A stretch of DNA of 64,000 nt from Chionoecetes opilio (Eukaryota; Arthropoda; Malacostraca; Decapoda; Majidae), in the NCBI GenBank assembly GCA_016584305.1, contig JACEEZ010000369.1, positions 354,355-418,354 on the forward strand. Direction: 5' to 3'. The notes beneath the pieces are model-generated. The model was not told the DNA's origin. It made no database searches and saw only the letters and a program-made list of their open reading frames with translations. This document shows, in pieces, positions 11,400 to 23,884 of this stretch; the first letter of the stretch is position 1, and each line of letters begins with the position of its first letter. A program made the translations under genes and the position numbers.

Positions 11400-12180
11400 C
11401 AGCGCAGACAAGGAGGTAATAGGCGCGAGAGAGAATAGGAAAGGAAAGGAAGGGTAGACAGATACAGTCAGTACACAGGAAAGACTGAAGTAATGAAGGG
11501 TGTATATAGTGTAGTTTAGAAGGTTAAGATGGAGGGTTAGATAAAGTTAATAGGAGTTAATAAGAGGAATAAGACAGCAAAGGAGAGGAAGGGTAGATAC
11601 ACTTGGAAGACTGAAGTAATGAAGGGTGAATATAGTCTAGTTTAGAAGGTTAATGGAGGGTTAGATGATGAGATGGAGGGAGGTCATAGGAGTTACTAGG
11701 AGGAATAAGACAGCAAAGGAGAGAAAGGGTAGATACACAGGGAAGAATGAAGTAATGAAAGGGTATATAGAGTCTAGTTTAGAAGGTTAAGATGGAGGGT
11801 TAGATGATGAGATGGAGGGAGGTAAAAGTTAAGAGGAGGAATAAGACACAAGGTTTAATATTGAAGGTGAGAGGAAGGATGGTAGTCTGTGAATGAAGTA
11901 TTGAAGGATAAAGAAAGTGTAGTTTAGAAGGTTAAGATGGAGGGAAGTGAAGTTAAGAAGGAAGGAAGGAAGGAGGTTAAGATGGAGGAAGGTAAAGTTA
12001 AGAAGGAAGGAAGGAAGGAAGGAGGTTAAGATGGAGGAAGGTAAAGGTAAGAAGGAAGGAAGGAAGGAAGGAGGTTAAGATGGAGGGAGGTAAAGTTAAG
12101 AAGGAAGGAAGGAAGGAAGGAAGGAGGTTAAGATGGAGGAAGGTTAAGCTAATAAGAGGAATAAGACATGAGGTTTGGAA
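11400..12180. repeat. Degenerate tandem repeat, about 120 bp unit, plus GGAA runs
   Basis: At least four diverged copies of a unit containing GAAGTAATGAAGGGT, GTCTAGTTTAGAAGGTTAAG and ATGGAGGGTTAGATGATGAG. From 11940 it contracts to a shorter unit of about 55 bp (GTTAAGATGGAGGAAGG plus GGAA steps). Confidence 0.8.
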
Positions 12181-12380
12181 TAGCAGGTAGGAGCAAGGCT
12201 GATGGGGTGTCCTGGCTTCTCCTCGTCTGCCCACCGTCGCACCGCCTCTCACACTGCCACAACCCAAGTCACTGATGGTAATAGTAACTTTGGCCACAAC
12301 CACCACCCAACACACGCACTCGAGACACTATTGTTGCTAGAATATCACAAACAGATGCCTGGCTTAGCACCAACACTGGC

Positions 12381-12592
12381 TTAACCCCTTCAAGCCCAGA
12401 TCTTTCCTTGGCTATAAAATATTATGTTGTCAAGCCATAAAATTATAAAAAGTAACTGAATATACCAAATTAGTTAGTGGACAAGGATATTTAACAGGTC
12501 ATTATCTATAAAATATTGCTTACATTCACTAAAAATTGTCTAATGGTAGTCATATTACAATGGAAATTACGTTCTGGGTCTCAAGGGGTTAA
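12381..12592 (+). mobile_element. TTAA-MITE family copy (forward)
   Basis: TTAACCCCTTCAAGCCCAGA to TCTCAAGGGGTTAA, 212 bp, with TTAA at both ends and the full family core. Confidence 0.88.
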
Positions 12593-12723
12593 GATGTCAT
12601 GTCCTCCAATACAAAACCAGGCACTTCGGGATAGCATAAACACATCACGAGGCTTCTCACGCCTTCATGTTCCGCCCTGTTATGTTCAAGGGCACGATAC
12701 ACATAATACACTTTTCAGGATAC

Positions 12724-12907
12724 GTGCCCTTCACTCCTCCTATCACTACCGAGGTGCCCCTTCACTCCTCCTATCACTACTGAGGTGCCCCTTCACTCCT
12801 CCTATCACTACTGAGGTGCCCCTTCACTCCTCCTATCACTACTGAGGTGCCCCAACACTCCTCCTATCACTACCGAGGTGCCCCTACACTCCTATCACTA
12901 CTGAGGG
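12724..12907. repeat. 31-bp minisatellite, about 6 copies
   Basis: The unit contains GAGGTGCCCCTTCACTCCTC and CTATCACTAC. Copies differ by single substitutions. Confidence 0.88.
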
Positions 12908-13039
12908 ACTAAAGGTCGGTTCTTCATAATCACTGCACATTGATCTGTTTCCAAAATCCGTGTGAGGAACCTATACGAGTTCTGAATTAACCTCGGGTGT
13001 GGGAACGAAGAGGCGCAGGTCTGTTCTTCACGGCACACG

Positions 13040-13320
13040 CTGGGCACTCACGGCGAGACACGCACACACTGGGCACTCACGGCGCACACACACACACACA
13101 CACACGGTACACTAATAGGACGGTTCTCACTTGCGCACGCCTTTCAATGTATACCGTACCAGCAGCGACTGTACACACACACACACACCTATACACACGC
13201 AGGCTAAAACAACCTCAATCCTCCCCCCCCCCCCCCTTCACGGCTCAGAAACGAGGGCGAGAAGGGGGATGGGGAGCAGAGCGAGGTAAGTTACCAAAAT
13301 AAAGCATAAAAGAGGTGAGT
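13040..13320. other. CA-rich intron sequence
   Basis: Short CA runs (13084-13106, 13171-13187), a C homopolymer at 13219-13236, and a duplicated phrase CTGGGCACTCACGGCG at 13039 and 13068. No gene seen. Confidence 0.6.
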
Positions 13321-13347
13321 GAGTGAGTGAGCGAGGTAGACGACTAA

Positions 13348-13690
13348 ATGAGATGGAAGGGAAGGGAAGGGAGGGGAAGGGAAGGGAAGGGAAGGGAAGG
13401 GAAGGGAAGGGAAGGGAAGGGAAGGGAAGAGGAAGGGAAGGGAAGGGAAGGGAAGGGAAGGGAAGGGCAGGCAGGGCAGGCAGGGCGGGCAGGGCAGGAG
13501 GGCCAGGGCAGGGCAGAGGGCAGGGCAGGGCAGGGCAGGGCAGGGCAGCAGGAGAAGGGAAGATAAGGAGATAAGGGCAGGGCAGGGCAGGGCAGGGCAG
13601 GGAAAGGAAGGGAAGGGAAGGGAAGGGAAGAGAAGGGAAGGGAAGGGAAGGGAAGAGAAGAGAAGAGAAGGAAAGGGAAGGGGAGGGAAG
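13348..13690. repeat. GGGAA and GGGCA pentanucleotide array
   Basis: (GGGAA)n changing to (GGGCA)n at about 13465-13610 and back to GGGAA/GAGAA. Purine-rich and G-run rich on the plus strand. Confidence 0.92.
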
Positions 13691-13916
13691 GAGGTTAAGG
13701 GAGGAAAAGCAGGTCGAAATTAATCAGGCAAGCGTTGATGGAGCGCAGGTGAAGGCCGAGGAGGGTGTGGGTGGCTGAGGTTAGGTTAGTGAGGGCCAGG
13801 AAGTCAACAGTTTATAGAGCAGGTGAGAGGAAGCATCAGATACGTAAGCAAGCTCTAGTCGGAAGCACATATAAGGGGCTGGTGCTAAGATGTTGCTGAT
13901 TAATGCACGGGAGGAA

Positions 13917-14622
13917 AGGAGAGATAGAGAGAAAAAGAGATAGAGAGATAAAGAGATACAGTAAGTCAGAGAAAACAAGGAAGGGAGAGATAGAGAGAGA
14001 TATAGAGAGATATAGAGATACAGTAAGTCAAAGAGAAAGCAAGGAAGGGAGAGATAGAGAGATAAAGAGATACAGTAAGTCAAAGAGGAAGCAAGGAAGG
14101 GAGAGATAGAGAGAGATAGAGAGATAAAGAGATACAGTAAGTCAAAGAGGAAGCAAGGAAGGGAGAGATAGAGAGAGATAGAGAGATAAAGAGATACAGT
14201 AAGTCAAAGAGGAAGCAAGGAAGGGAGAGATAGAGAGAGATAGAGAGATAGAGATACAGTAAGTCAAAGAGGAAGCAAGGAAGGGAGAGATAGAGATAGA
14301 AAGAGATACAGTAAGTCAAAGAGGAAGCAAGGAAGGGAGAGATAGATAGAAGAGATACAGTAAGTCAAAGAGGAAGCAAGGAAGGGAGAGATAGAGAGAT
14401 ACGTAATCAAAGAGAAAGCAAGGAAGGAAGATAGAGAGAGATAAAGAGATAGAGATACAGTAAGTCAAAGAGAAAGCAAGGAAGGGAGAGATAAAGAGAT
14501 ACAGTAAATCAAAGAGGAAGCAAGGAAGGGAGAGATAGAGAGATAGAGATAGAGAGATAGAGATAAAGAGATACAGTAAGTCAAAGAGGAAGCAAGGAAG
14601 GGAGAGATAGAGAGATAGAGAT

Positions 14623-14718
<96 letters not shown>

Positions 14719-14790
14719 TAAGTCAAAGAGAAAGCAAGGAAGGGAGAGATAGAGAGAGATAGAGAGATACAGTAAGTCAAAGAGGAAGCA
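13917..14790. repeat. Minisatellite of about 62 bp with internal GA expansion
   Basis: About 14 copies of a unit containing GATACAGTAAGTCAAAGAGG, AAGCAAGGAAGGGAGAGATA and a variable number of GATA/GAGA steps. In one copy (14624-14714) the GAGA step has expanded into a 90-bp (GA)n tract. Confidence 0.9.
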
Positions 14791-15428
14791 GACATAATAG
14801 TTAAGACTGTTGTCGTCGCCTCTTCCTCCTAGATAGGTGGGTGGGGAGGAGCCTCAACTTCGCTATTCTTTGACCTCTAACACGTAGAAACTAGTGGTGG
14901 AAAGTTGTTACATAAACAGGCAGCCTCGTGTGGCCTCGTAGTGTTATTGCTGTCTGTTCTTCCTTTGTATTCCTTTGTGTATATTCCCATTCTTCCCTCC
15001 CAGACAGGCTACACTTTCTTCATTAACATCATTATCAACACAAGCCTTGCGCCACACCCTTTACTCATTCTTAACTCACACCACCCCGTTCGCTACCCCA
15101 CTGTCTACCCAGCTACCACCCACCACCACGTTTCCTACACCTAACGTCCTAACTCCAATATCCTGACACGCCATACCCTGCCCACACACACACACACACA
15201 AGGATGAAACTGCACTGAGTCTATGAGGTGTAGGCGAGGTGTGTGTGTGTGTGTGTCTGTGTGTCTGTGTGTGTATGTGTGGGACCGTCGTCAGCCATCA
15301 CCGCACCCACAGAAGCAAGGAGCCAGCCCGATATGCATGCTAAAGTGGCTCGTGCGGGATACATGGTGTGTTGCGTCGAACATTGCGATCACCATGACAC
15401 TGCTGCTAATACAGGGCCACTGCTTGAC
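14791..15428. other. Intron sequence, nothing recognised
   Basis: Mostly unique sequence with short CA (15183-15200) and TG (15240-15280) runs. No supported exon. Confidence 0.5.
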
Positions 15429-16016
15429 GTGTTCCTGCTACTCCTACTACTGCTGCTCCTGCTGCTCCTACTACTGTTCCTGCTACTCCTACTATTGCTC
15501 CTGCTACTCCTATGCTCCTGCTCCTCCTACTGCTTCTGTTACTCCTACTCCTACTGCTCCTGCTACTCCTACTACTGTTCCTGCTACTCCTACTCTGTCG
15601 TACATTAAACTAAAAGCTGTAGTTTTTATGGTAGATTTTGACGTAGAAATTATCTAACTATTAAAAACTTAAACTACGCCTGTATTTTGTCCTGCTACTC
15701 TGCTATACATTAGACGAAAAGCAGTAGTTTCTTGGTACAATTAGACGTAGAAGTGATCTTAACTAATAGTAACTTAAACTACGCCTGTATTTTGTCCTAC
15801 TACTACTCTACTACTGCTCCTGATACTCCTACTGCTTCTGCTACTCCTAATGCTACTGCTACTCCTACTACTACTACTATTACTACTGCTACTCCTACTG
15901 CTCCTGATACTCCTACTGCTCCTGCTATTCCTACTACTGTACTGACGAAGAGTAATAGTTTTTTGGTACAATATAACGTAGAAGTGATCATAAGGAATAG
16001 TAACTAAGACTGGTTT
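15429..16016. repeat. CTCCTACTGCTCCTG arrays alternating with a duplicated spacer
   Basis: Two blocks of CTCCTACTGCTCCTGCTA-type triplet repeats (15429-15600 and 15798-15945). Three diverged copies of a spacer with GTAGTTTTTTGGTACAAT, ACGTAGAAGTGATC and AACTTAAACTACGCCTGTAT occur at 15616, 15722 and 15953. The larger period is therefore triplet block plus spacer. Confidence 0.8.
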
Positions 16017-16243
16017 TTTTGTCCATTCGTCCTTGCTACGCACTTGACTCGATCTCTCTGCCCTCGTCTGCATGCAAAGGACCTCTACCTACCTCCCACT
16101 CCCCCTCTTCCGCCCCTGGCACGCTGTTAGGCACCACTAGCGGCCCAATGACCTCGCTTCACCCCCCCCCCCCACACCCGATGTTGAGGTGGCGGAAGGG
16201 CGGGAAGGTGGCACAAACAGGAAAAGAAAACATTGCCTCACAC

Positions 16244-16366
<123 letters not shown>

Positions 16367-16454
16367 AGCAGAAGACCCTAGACTGTGACGCATCTAATTA
16401 ACGACACACACATGGTGACAATGACACACTCTCTCTCTCTCTCTCTCTCTCTCA

Positions 16455-16845
16455 TAACATCACGTCCCGTCACGCCCAGCACACGTCACACGCCCCATTA
16501 CGCCGTGTTACGATGCCTTTAGTCTCCCTCCGTCACACTTATGCACAAGACCCGCCCGTCCCGTCACTTCCACTGTCCTTCTCCGTCACAACTTTTTGAT
16601 TATTATGGATTACTTTTGATTTACTTTTTACTTACTTTATTATTGACTTCCTATTTACTTACTTTACTTTACTATTATTACTTTACTTACTTACTATTAC
16701 TTCATTTACTATTATTACTATTATATTACAGTTATTAATCATATACAGATGGCTTAAAAAGTAGATAAGTTAAGCCAGGAAGTGTTCAAAATATTCCTAC
16801 TGCACCTCAATTATATATCTATCCTCACTTCAATTCACTTCACTT
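16455..16845. other. AT-rich intron sequence
   Basis: Low-complexity TTTACTTAC/TATTAC steps at about 16585-16738; otherwise unremarkable. No gene. Confidence 0.5.
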
Positions 16846-17190
16846 TCTCACTTCTGTGTATTTACTAAGGGTGACGGTGGCCCTTAATCTGACCCTTATC
16901 ATCAGGCTAAGGGTTATGTCATGTCTTTATCCACCACTATGCACCTCAATTATCTATCCTCACTTCAGTTCACTTCACTTTCTCACATCTGTTTATTTAC
17001 TAAGGGTGACGGTGCCCTTTATCTGGCCCTTAATCTGACCCTTATCATCAGGCTAAGGGTTATGTCATGTCTATATCCACCACTATGCACCTCACTTATC
17101 TATCCTCACTTCACTTTCTCACTTCTGTTTATCTACTAAGGGTGACGGTGCCCTTCATCTGGCCCTTAATCTGACCCTTATCACCAGGTC
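16846..17190. repeat. 135-bp tandem repeat, 2.5 copies
   Basis: The unit contains TAAGGGTGACGGTG at 16866, 17001 and 17137, followed by CCCTTAATCTGACCCTTATC and ATGTCATGTCTTTATCCACC. Periods are 135 and 136 bp. Confidence 0.88.
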
Positions 17191-17239
17191 TGTCAGGAGG
17201 GGAGTCGCGAGTACCTCCTTCTCCGGGCGGCTGCTGAAG

Positions 17240-17633
<394 letters not shown>

Positions 17634-17667
<34 letters not shown>

Positions 17668-17765
17668 TGTTTTATAAGTCACATTGTCCGCCCACTCGTC
17701 CCTCTATCTGTCTGTCTTTCAATTTATTTGCCCGAGTCTCGTTTTCACAGGGAGCCCTTAAGAAC

Positions 17766-17808
<43 letters not shown>

Positions 17809-17894
17809 ACACACACACTAACTAACAAACTAACTAGGACAAAAAAAAAGTCCACCCACTGTGCCAGCTCTTTAGTGCCAACAATGTATGCTCC

Positions 17895-17942
<48 letters not shown>

Positions 17943-18072
17943 CATTTATCAACAATGGGACGAAACGTAACAGCGAGAGCAGACTGATGACGGTAATGAT
18001 GGTGGTGGTGGAGAAGGAGGAGGAGGAGGAGGAGGAGGAGGAGGAGGAGGAGGAGGAGGAGGAGGAGGAGGA
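17634..18072. repeat. Cluster of TC, CA and GGA microsatellites
   Basis: (TC)n at 17634-17664, (CA)n at 17767-17818 and 17897-17939, and (GGA)n at 18014-18072. Confidence 0.93.
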
Positions 18073-18183
18073 AGGAAAAAAAGTTAAAACATGCAAATGG
18101 GTGGAGAATAAATATAGGAAGGAAGAATGCAAGGAAGGAAGGAGGAACTGCCAAAACGGATCCCACCACCACTACTACCTACC

Positions 18184-18218
<35 letters not shown>

Positions 18219-18762
18219 CAGAGCTGGGCACTAAATACATTGAATGTATTTAAATACTAAATACTAAATACATGGGAGAAATGTATTTAAATACTAAATA
18301 CTAAATACATGGGAGAAATGTATTTAAATACTAAATACATTTTACGATTGTATTTAAATACTAAATACATCAATTGTATTTAAATACATTTGTAAATACA
18401 TTTCAAATGCACACAAATTATAACATGTCCGAAAAAAATGGATTTCCTTAATTTTTGGGTTTCCTTAGAAATTTCCTTCTCAGGCCTAAATTTCCTTAAA
18501 ATAAGGAAATTTCATGTAAAGTGGAAACACTAGTTCACTGTAACATCAGGGTTGCCAGATAGTGGGGCGGGTTTATGGCCAAATCAACTGATAAAAAGTA
18601 TTTACATTTTTATATTATGAGTATTTAAATACAATGTATTTAAATACTCATAAAAGTATTTAAATACATGACAACCAATGTATTTATAAATAATTTATAA
18701 ATACACAAATGTATTTAAATACATATTTAAATACAAATGTATTTAAATACTGCCCAGCTCTG
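18219..18762. mobile_element. hAT-type MITE, TIR CAGAGCTGGGCA
   Basis: Perfect 12-bp ends, CAGAGCTGGGCA at 18219 and TGCCCAGCTCTG ending at 18762, inserted in an ACT microsatellite. Flanking 8-mers ACTACTAC on both sides are identical, as expected for hAT, although the microsatellite context makes that weak. Both flanks of the interior are filled with TGTATTTAAATAC/TAAATAC repeats. No transposase frame. Confidence 0.82.
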
Positions 18763-18984
18763 ACTACTACTACTACTACTACCACCACTACTATAGTTGC
18801 TACTACCCTTCCTCCCTCACCTCTCCTTTCTACGAAGAAGAAAATGCTCACCAAAGAAAATACACACAATGGTCCCCCCCACCACAACAACAACCTGCCT
18901 CCTTCCCTGCCTCCTTTTCACTGTATACAAGAGCCTCAACAATAGTTATTACTCCCATTAGAATAATCATTAATAGGTCAGCTT

Positions 18985-19545
<561 letters not shown>

Positions 19546-19762
19546 AAAAAAAAATGGAAAAAAGGAGAAATCAATATAGCGATACACTTTCAGCCATAAG
19601 TTTCTCAAATGTTATAACATTTCATTGTCCATTTCAATCTAAGTTTGTCCTTGTCAACCTCTTTCCATGGCAACTCACTGTCATGTCAAGTCGGATCCCT
19701 GCTTTCTCCACACACTGTAAACTCACTTCACAATCAACCGAGTAAAGTCAACTCACTGTCTA

Positions 19763-19994
19763 ACTCACTTCCATGTCAATCCATATCCCTGTCAATTCAC
19801 TTCACTGTCAACCATTAACTCTCATCAACCGGTTTTTCTTCCTTATAACAAACAAAAAGTGGCATGATTTCCTGTTTTTCTCTCTCTCTCTCTCTTCTCT
19901 CTCTCTCTTCCCCCTTGCCTTTAACACTTTTATTATTAGCAGATTAGCATTTAATATTGGCACCTCTGATTATTAGCAGAGGGAAATTTTACTC
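19763..19994. repeat. Direct repeat X, left copy
   Basis: From ACTCACTTCCATGTCAATCC to GCAGAGGGAAATTTTACTC. The right copy is at 20479-20719; the two differ mainly in TC-run length and a few bases. A palindromic element separates them exactly. Confidence 0.9.
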
Positions 19995-20478
19995 TACCGT
20001 AGATAACAGTCAAGTCGCCACCTGCAATCATGTCGCCAGGCGTCATATATTACGAATTATAGCATCACTACTGATTTGTATGTGCCACTGAAGATGATAC
20101 ACAGTAGTTTATATCATGACTGTATGACTCTACCCAGTTTCAGCGTTGTTTTATGCTTTGTATCTGCGAGTATAGACGGTTTCAAATTTCGCTACGCGTT
20201 TTTTTTCTTCGGGCGACGACGACAGTGGTACGACACTCAGTAAATAAACACTAGATGGCGACTCTACTGTTGGTAGCCACTTTTTAGATATTTTTGTAAT
20301 TTGTTCATTTATAGCCCTAATATGACACAGATGAAGACACAAAATGACACAGACTCTCCAGATAGCCCCTTCTAACTGTCCTGAAATCATGGATGTAGAA
20401 ATGTAACTATTAACGCCACCACACGTCTGTAAACAGAAAAAAAAAGTTGTCCTGGCGACTTTACTGTTATCTACGGTA
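19995..20478. mobile_element. Palindromic MITE (TACCGTAGATAAC family), long copy
   Basis: The ends TACCGTAGATAACAGT and ACTGTTATCTACGGTA are inverted repeats containing GTCGCCA/TGGCGAC. Internal phrases (ATATTACGAATTATAGCATC, GTGCCACTGAAGA) are shared with the copies at 45685 and 57369. This copy is longer than those two and its inner sequence is less symmetric. TA lies at both edges. Confidence 0.82.
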
Positions 20479-20582
20479 ACTCACTTCCATGTCAATCCAT
20501 ATCCCTGTCAATTCACTTCACTGTCAACCATTAACTCTCATCAACCGGTTTTTCTTCCTTATAACAAACAAAAAGTGGTATG

Positions 20583-20628
<46 letters not shown>

Positions 20629-20719
20629 TCCTTGCCTTTAACACTATTATTATTAGCAGATTAGCATTTAATATTGGCACCTCTGATTATATAATTATTA
20701 GCAGAGGGAAATTTTACTC
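20479..20719. repeat. Direct repeat X, right copy
   Basis: Second copy of the unit at 19763-19994. It lacks the inserted element at its own right end, where TTTTACTCTAGC continues uninterrupted. Confidence 0.9.
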
Positions 20720-20747
20720 TAGCTTCCTAATGATAAGAAAATAAGCT

Positions 20748-20958
20748 TTAAACCCTTCACGCCCAGATCTTTCCATTAATATATAAAATCGACTGTCGTT
20801 AGCCACAAAATCACGAAAAGTAACTAAATAAATCAAATTAGTAGTCGACAAGGATACTCAGCAGGTCATAGCTATAAAATATTGCTTATAGTCACTAAAA
20901 ATCGTCTAATGGTACCTAAATTACAATGGAAATTACGTTCTGGGCGTGAAGGGGTTAA
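20748..20958 (+). mobile_element. TTAA-MITE family copy (forward)
   Basis: TTAAACCCTTCACGCCCAGA to GGGCGTGAAGGGGTTAA. Here both ends carry the CACGCCCAG version of the terminus, so its inverted repeats are more symmetrical than in most copies. Confidence 0.87.
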
Positions 20959-21753
20959 TATACACAACAACAGGAGGAGGAAGCAAAGATTTCTCCACTT
21001 ACACCTCCCACACGACTCACTTTCCCGAAATTTCATGTTTGTTATTCTTGTGGATTTTCTTCCCAGACAACCCAGTTTCCTGTTCGTTCCCAGCGTTCAC
21101 GGCCCTCTTAACCCCTTGATCACTTTACCACCCGCAGTATACAAGGGTGCTAAGCCGTCACGCCACCTCCTATGACTCATAATAGCATTTAGTAGGTTGG
21201 TGAGGTGATGAATATACTGTGAAAGTGATTATATGGAACGATGATTTTTGATGTCAGAGGACCTTCTTTTTAACTTCTGTGGCTTTGTATCGCTTCGTTG
21301 GTCCTCTCTATGTTCATATTCAATCTTTGTCTTTCACTTTGCTTTATTCTCCCTTCCCTTACACTGTTCTTATTTGTTATCATTCTACCTATACAGCTAC
21401 AAATCATCGCTACTTGCCTCTATACCCAAGTTCGAATGTTTGAGTATTCCTTAAATTCAAGTTTTCTTCACCTCCCCGCTGAAGATCCGTTCTCTCTACG
21501 ACACGCTGGACGTCACCATGGAGGGTATACTGCTGCATACATGGTAATACTTCTATGAGTCATGCACGCTCTTGGGAAACATTCTGAGGTGTAGAATGCT
21601 AATCAAGGTACAGTGACATGTGGTGGGGTAGTGACAGGTGTGCTGGCGAGGCCTGACACCTGCATGAAGGGGAGAGGGGGAGGTGTGGGTGTATGGATGA
21701 TGATGAAGGGAGGTGATGATGATGCAGGCACAGGTAGGTAGGATTGTACTCAC
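20959..21753. other. Intron sequence, nothing recognised
   Basis: About 800 bp of unique-looking sequence downstream of the donor at 21752-21753. No repeat or exon supported. Confidence 0.5.
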
Positions 21754-22303
21754 CTCCTCCAGCGGGCTTCACGTTGGCGTAGAGGGCGTGGGAGGGCGGG
21801 TAGGCGGCGCCGTTGGTGCTGAGGTTGGCGTAAGTGGGGCCCGCGGTGGGCGGGGGCAGTGAGGGCAGGGGTGGGGGCGGCGACTGGTCCCTGCGGGCTT
21901 GCTGTGGCCGCGGCGTGTTGCTGTAGATGGGCTGCGAGGCGGTGTTGGAGTAGAGGGGCTGGGCGCTCATGGGCACGGCGACGCGGACGGTGGGCGTGTA
22001 GCTGTGGGCGGGTTGCGGCGGGGGCGGGATGTAGTTAGGGTTGGGGCTGAGGCCGCCCACAGGCACCTGCCCCGTGCTGCTGGTGTACACGGCGCCGGGC
22101 ACCACCACGCCGCTGAAGTCTTGCAGCTCCGCCGGCTCAGGCTCCACCACGCCGCCCCCGGTGTAGGCGTGGTTGATGAGGGCGGAGGCCACGCCCACGG
22201 TGCCTGGAGCAGGGGCATTCACGGCGTAGTAGTCCTCCACTCCCGCCGGGGTGGAGGTGGAGTGGCCCACGCCCACAATGCCGTACGTGGCCTGCTCCCC
22301 TTC
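21754..22303 (-). CDS. Zyxin/LPP-family protein, large Pro/Tyr-rich exon
   Basis: Acceptor TGTTTGCAG (AG at 22304-22305) and donor GGAGGAG|GTGAGT (GT at 21752-21753). It is 550 nt: 183 codons from phase 0 plus one base, joining exon 34305-34463 upstream and 3837-4084 downstream in frame; about residues 54-236. The sequence is disordered and proline-rich (YIPPPPQP, SPPPPLPSLPPP) with no catalytic domain. Four Y-x-N motifs stand out: YSNT near 171 and 180, YANL near 211 and YANV near 228; Y-x-N is the Grb2-type SH2 ligand pattern. Such regions in zyxin/LPP are scaffolding linkers between the N-terminal actin-regulator sites and the C-terminal LIM domains. High GC and CpG contrast with the flanking intron. 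The open frame continues past the acceptor, but the splice site sets the limit. Confidence 0.72.
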
Positions 22304-23277
22304 CTGCAAACATACACACACACATGATTCCTGTGTTGGTGCAATGCTGTACACACATGCAAGGTCCGGTTGTGACAAGGGGCGGGGGTATACGGGGACG
22401 CAGGGTGGGGGGGCGCCAAGCGCTGCCTGCCGGAGGCACTTCTCCGTGACGTCACCACAGTCACATAACATGATTGCATCTATAATAATAATAATGACAA
22501 TAATAATAGTAATAATTATATCATTACTATAATTTTACCTTTTATGAAATAAACAAATGAATAACAGGATGGATATTAATGGCTGATGGGTTAAAATACA
22601 CACGTCACATAGTGCATACATACACACACACACACACACGGAGGGAGGGTAGTATTATGTGTGGCCACAGCTGCACCACCTGCCTGCCCTCCACCTTTAG
22701 GACTGGAACGCGGGGGAGGGGAGGAGGGGAGGGGGGAGTAGTGGAGGAGTGGAGGCTAGAGAGGCAGCAGCAGCAGCAGCAACGTGGTGGTGAGCGTCGC
22801 CTGGGGCAAGGCCGCCTCCTGCCCCACCACCACAATCCCTGCCGCCACAGCCACAGACACCACCACCACCACTGCCTCCACACCACACCACACCTCCACC
22901 TCCACCACTTTCACCAGCGTGGACAAAGGTGGCAGGGCAAGGGAGGTAACCTAGATGGGGGCGGCAAGTTATTAGGGCACGACGGAGCCATTACTGCTGA
23001 GTTCCCACGACAGGACTGCCCTCGAGACACACACACACACACACGCACACACACGGCCTTAGCTACAGCAGGAGGCAGGAGGCAGTAGCAGACGTCACCC
23101 TAAATACTATAAAGTCTACATAAGAACATAAGGAAGCTACAAGAGGCCGTGAACCGTATCCTTGAACTCCTAGCTACGTGGGGCTTCTCGTGTGGGACCT
23201 GCTGTGGCGAATTAATTTTTAGTTCATCTCTAGTTTAACCCTTGTGTCTTCTGTGTGTGTGTGTGTGTGTTCTGTGT
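22304..23277. other. Intron sequence with short repeats
   Basis: GC-rich, with CA, CAG and CCA short runs. At 23107-23145 it has the dispersed phrase AAGAACATAAGGAAGCTACA found in at least seven other places in the window. A 169-codon frame at 22579-23088 is compositional. Confidence 0.5.
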
Positions 23278-23340
23278 GACTGTGTACATAAGAGGACGAG
23301 GAGGAGGGGGATAAAGACGATGACAAAGGGAAGGAGGATA
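23278..23340. repeat. Direct repeat flanking the 21-bp array, left copy
   Basis: GACTGTGTACATAAGAGGAC through GATGACAAAGGGAAGGAGGA recurs at 25477-25537 on the far side of the minisatellite. Confidence 0.88.
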
Positions 23341-23514
23341 ATGAAGACAATGAAGAGAAAGAGAAGGAAAGATGAAAGCGTGTGTTTATCTCGGCAGTCT
23401 TATCAGATACGTTATCGAAGCTCTGATAGACTAGGAAAACACCTATCAACTTATGTCTTTCCTGTCCCACTTAAACTCAACACCAGCACCTACCACCCTT
23501 CGCAACACCACCAC

Positions 23515-23700
23515 GTCACACACACACACACACACCCTTACAACACCATGCCACCACGTCACACACACCATACCACCCCACCCACACACACACACCATAC
23601 CACCCCACCCACACACACACACCATACCACCCCATCCACACACACACACCATACCACCCCACCCGCACCACACACACACACCCCATCCCACGCCACTCAT
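23515..23700. repeat. CA-rich 30-bp tandem repeat
   Basis: About four copies of a unit with CACACCATACCACCCCACCC in a CA-rich background. Confidence 0.85.
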
Positions 23701-23884
23701 GCCACACCACCTCCACTCCTACACGTTTTCTGGCTGGTGCTGAGTGCTGACATGCAGGTATCATCAGCACTCAGCACATTCCCCAAGCCACACGTCAGCA
23801 CAAATATAATAGCACTCAGAACTAGCATCTCGTTTAGCTAACTTATTCCTCATCTATTCCTTCCTTCGCTTGCCTGCGTGTGGA

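Noticed and set aside
21599..22471. 290-codon minus-strand frame taken as a single exon gene
   Set aside because: Only 21754-22303 is supported: clear acceptor and donor, correct phases to neighbours, and loss of coding character outside those borders.
22579..23088. 169-codon plus-strand frame
   Set aside because: Mixture of CA, CAG and CCA runs; no start context or recognisable domain.
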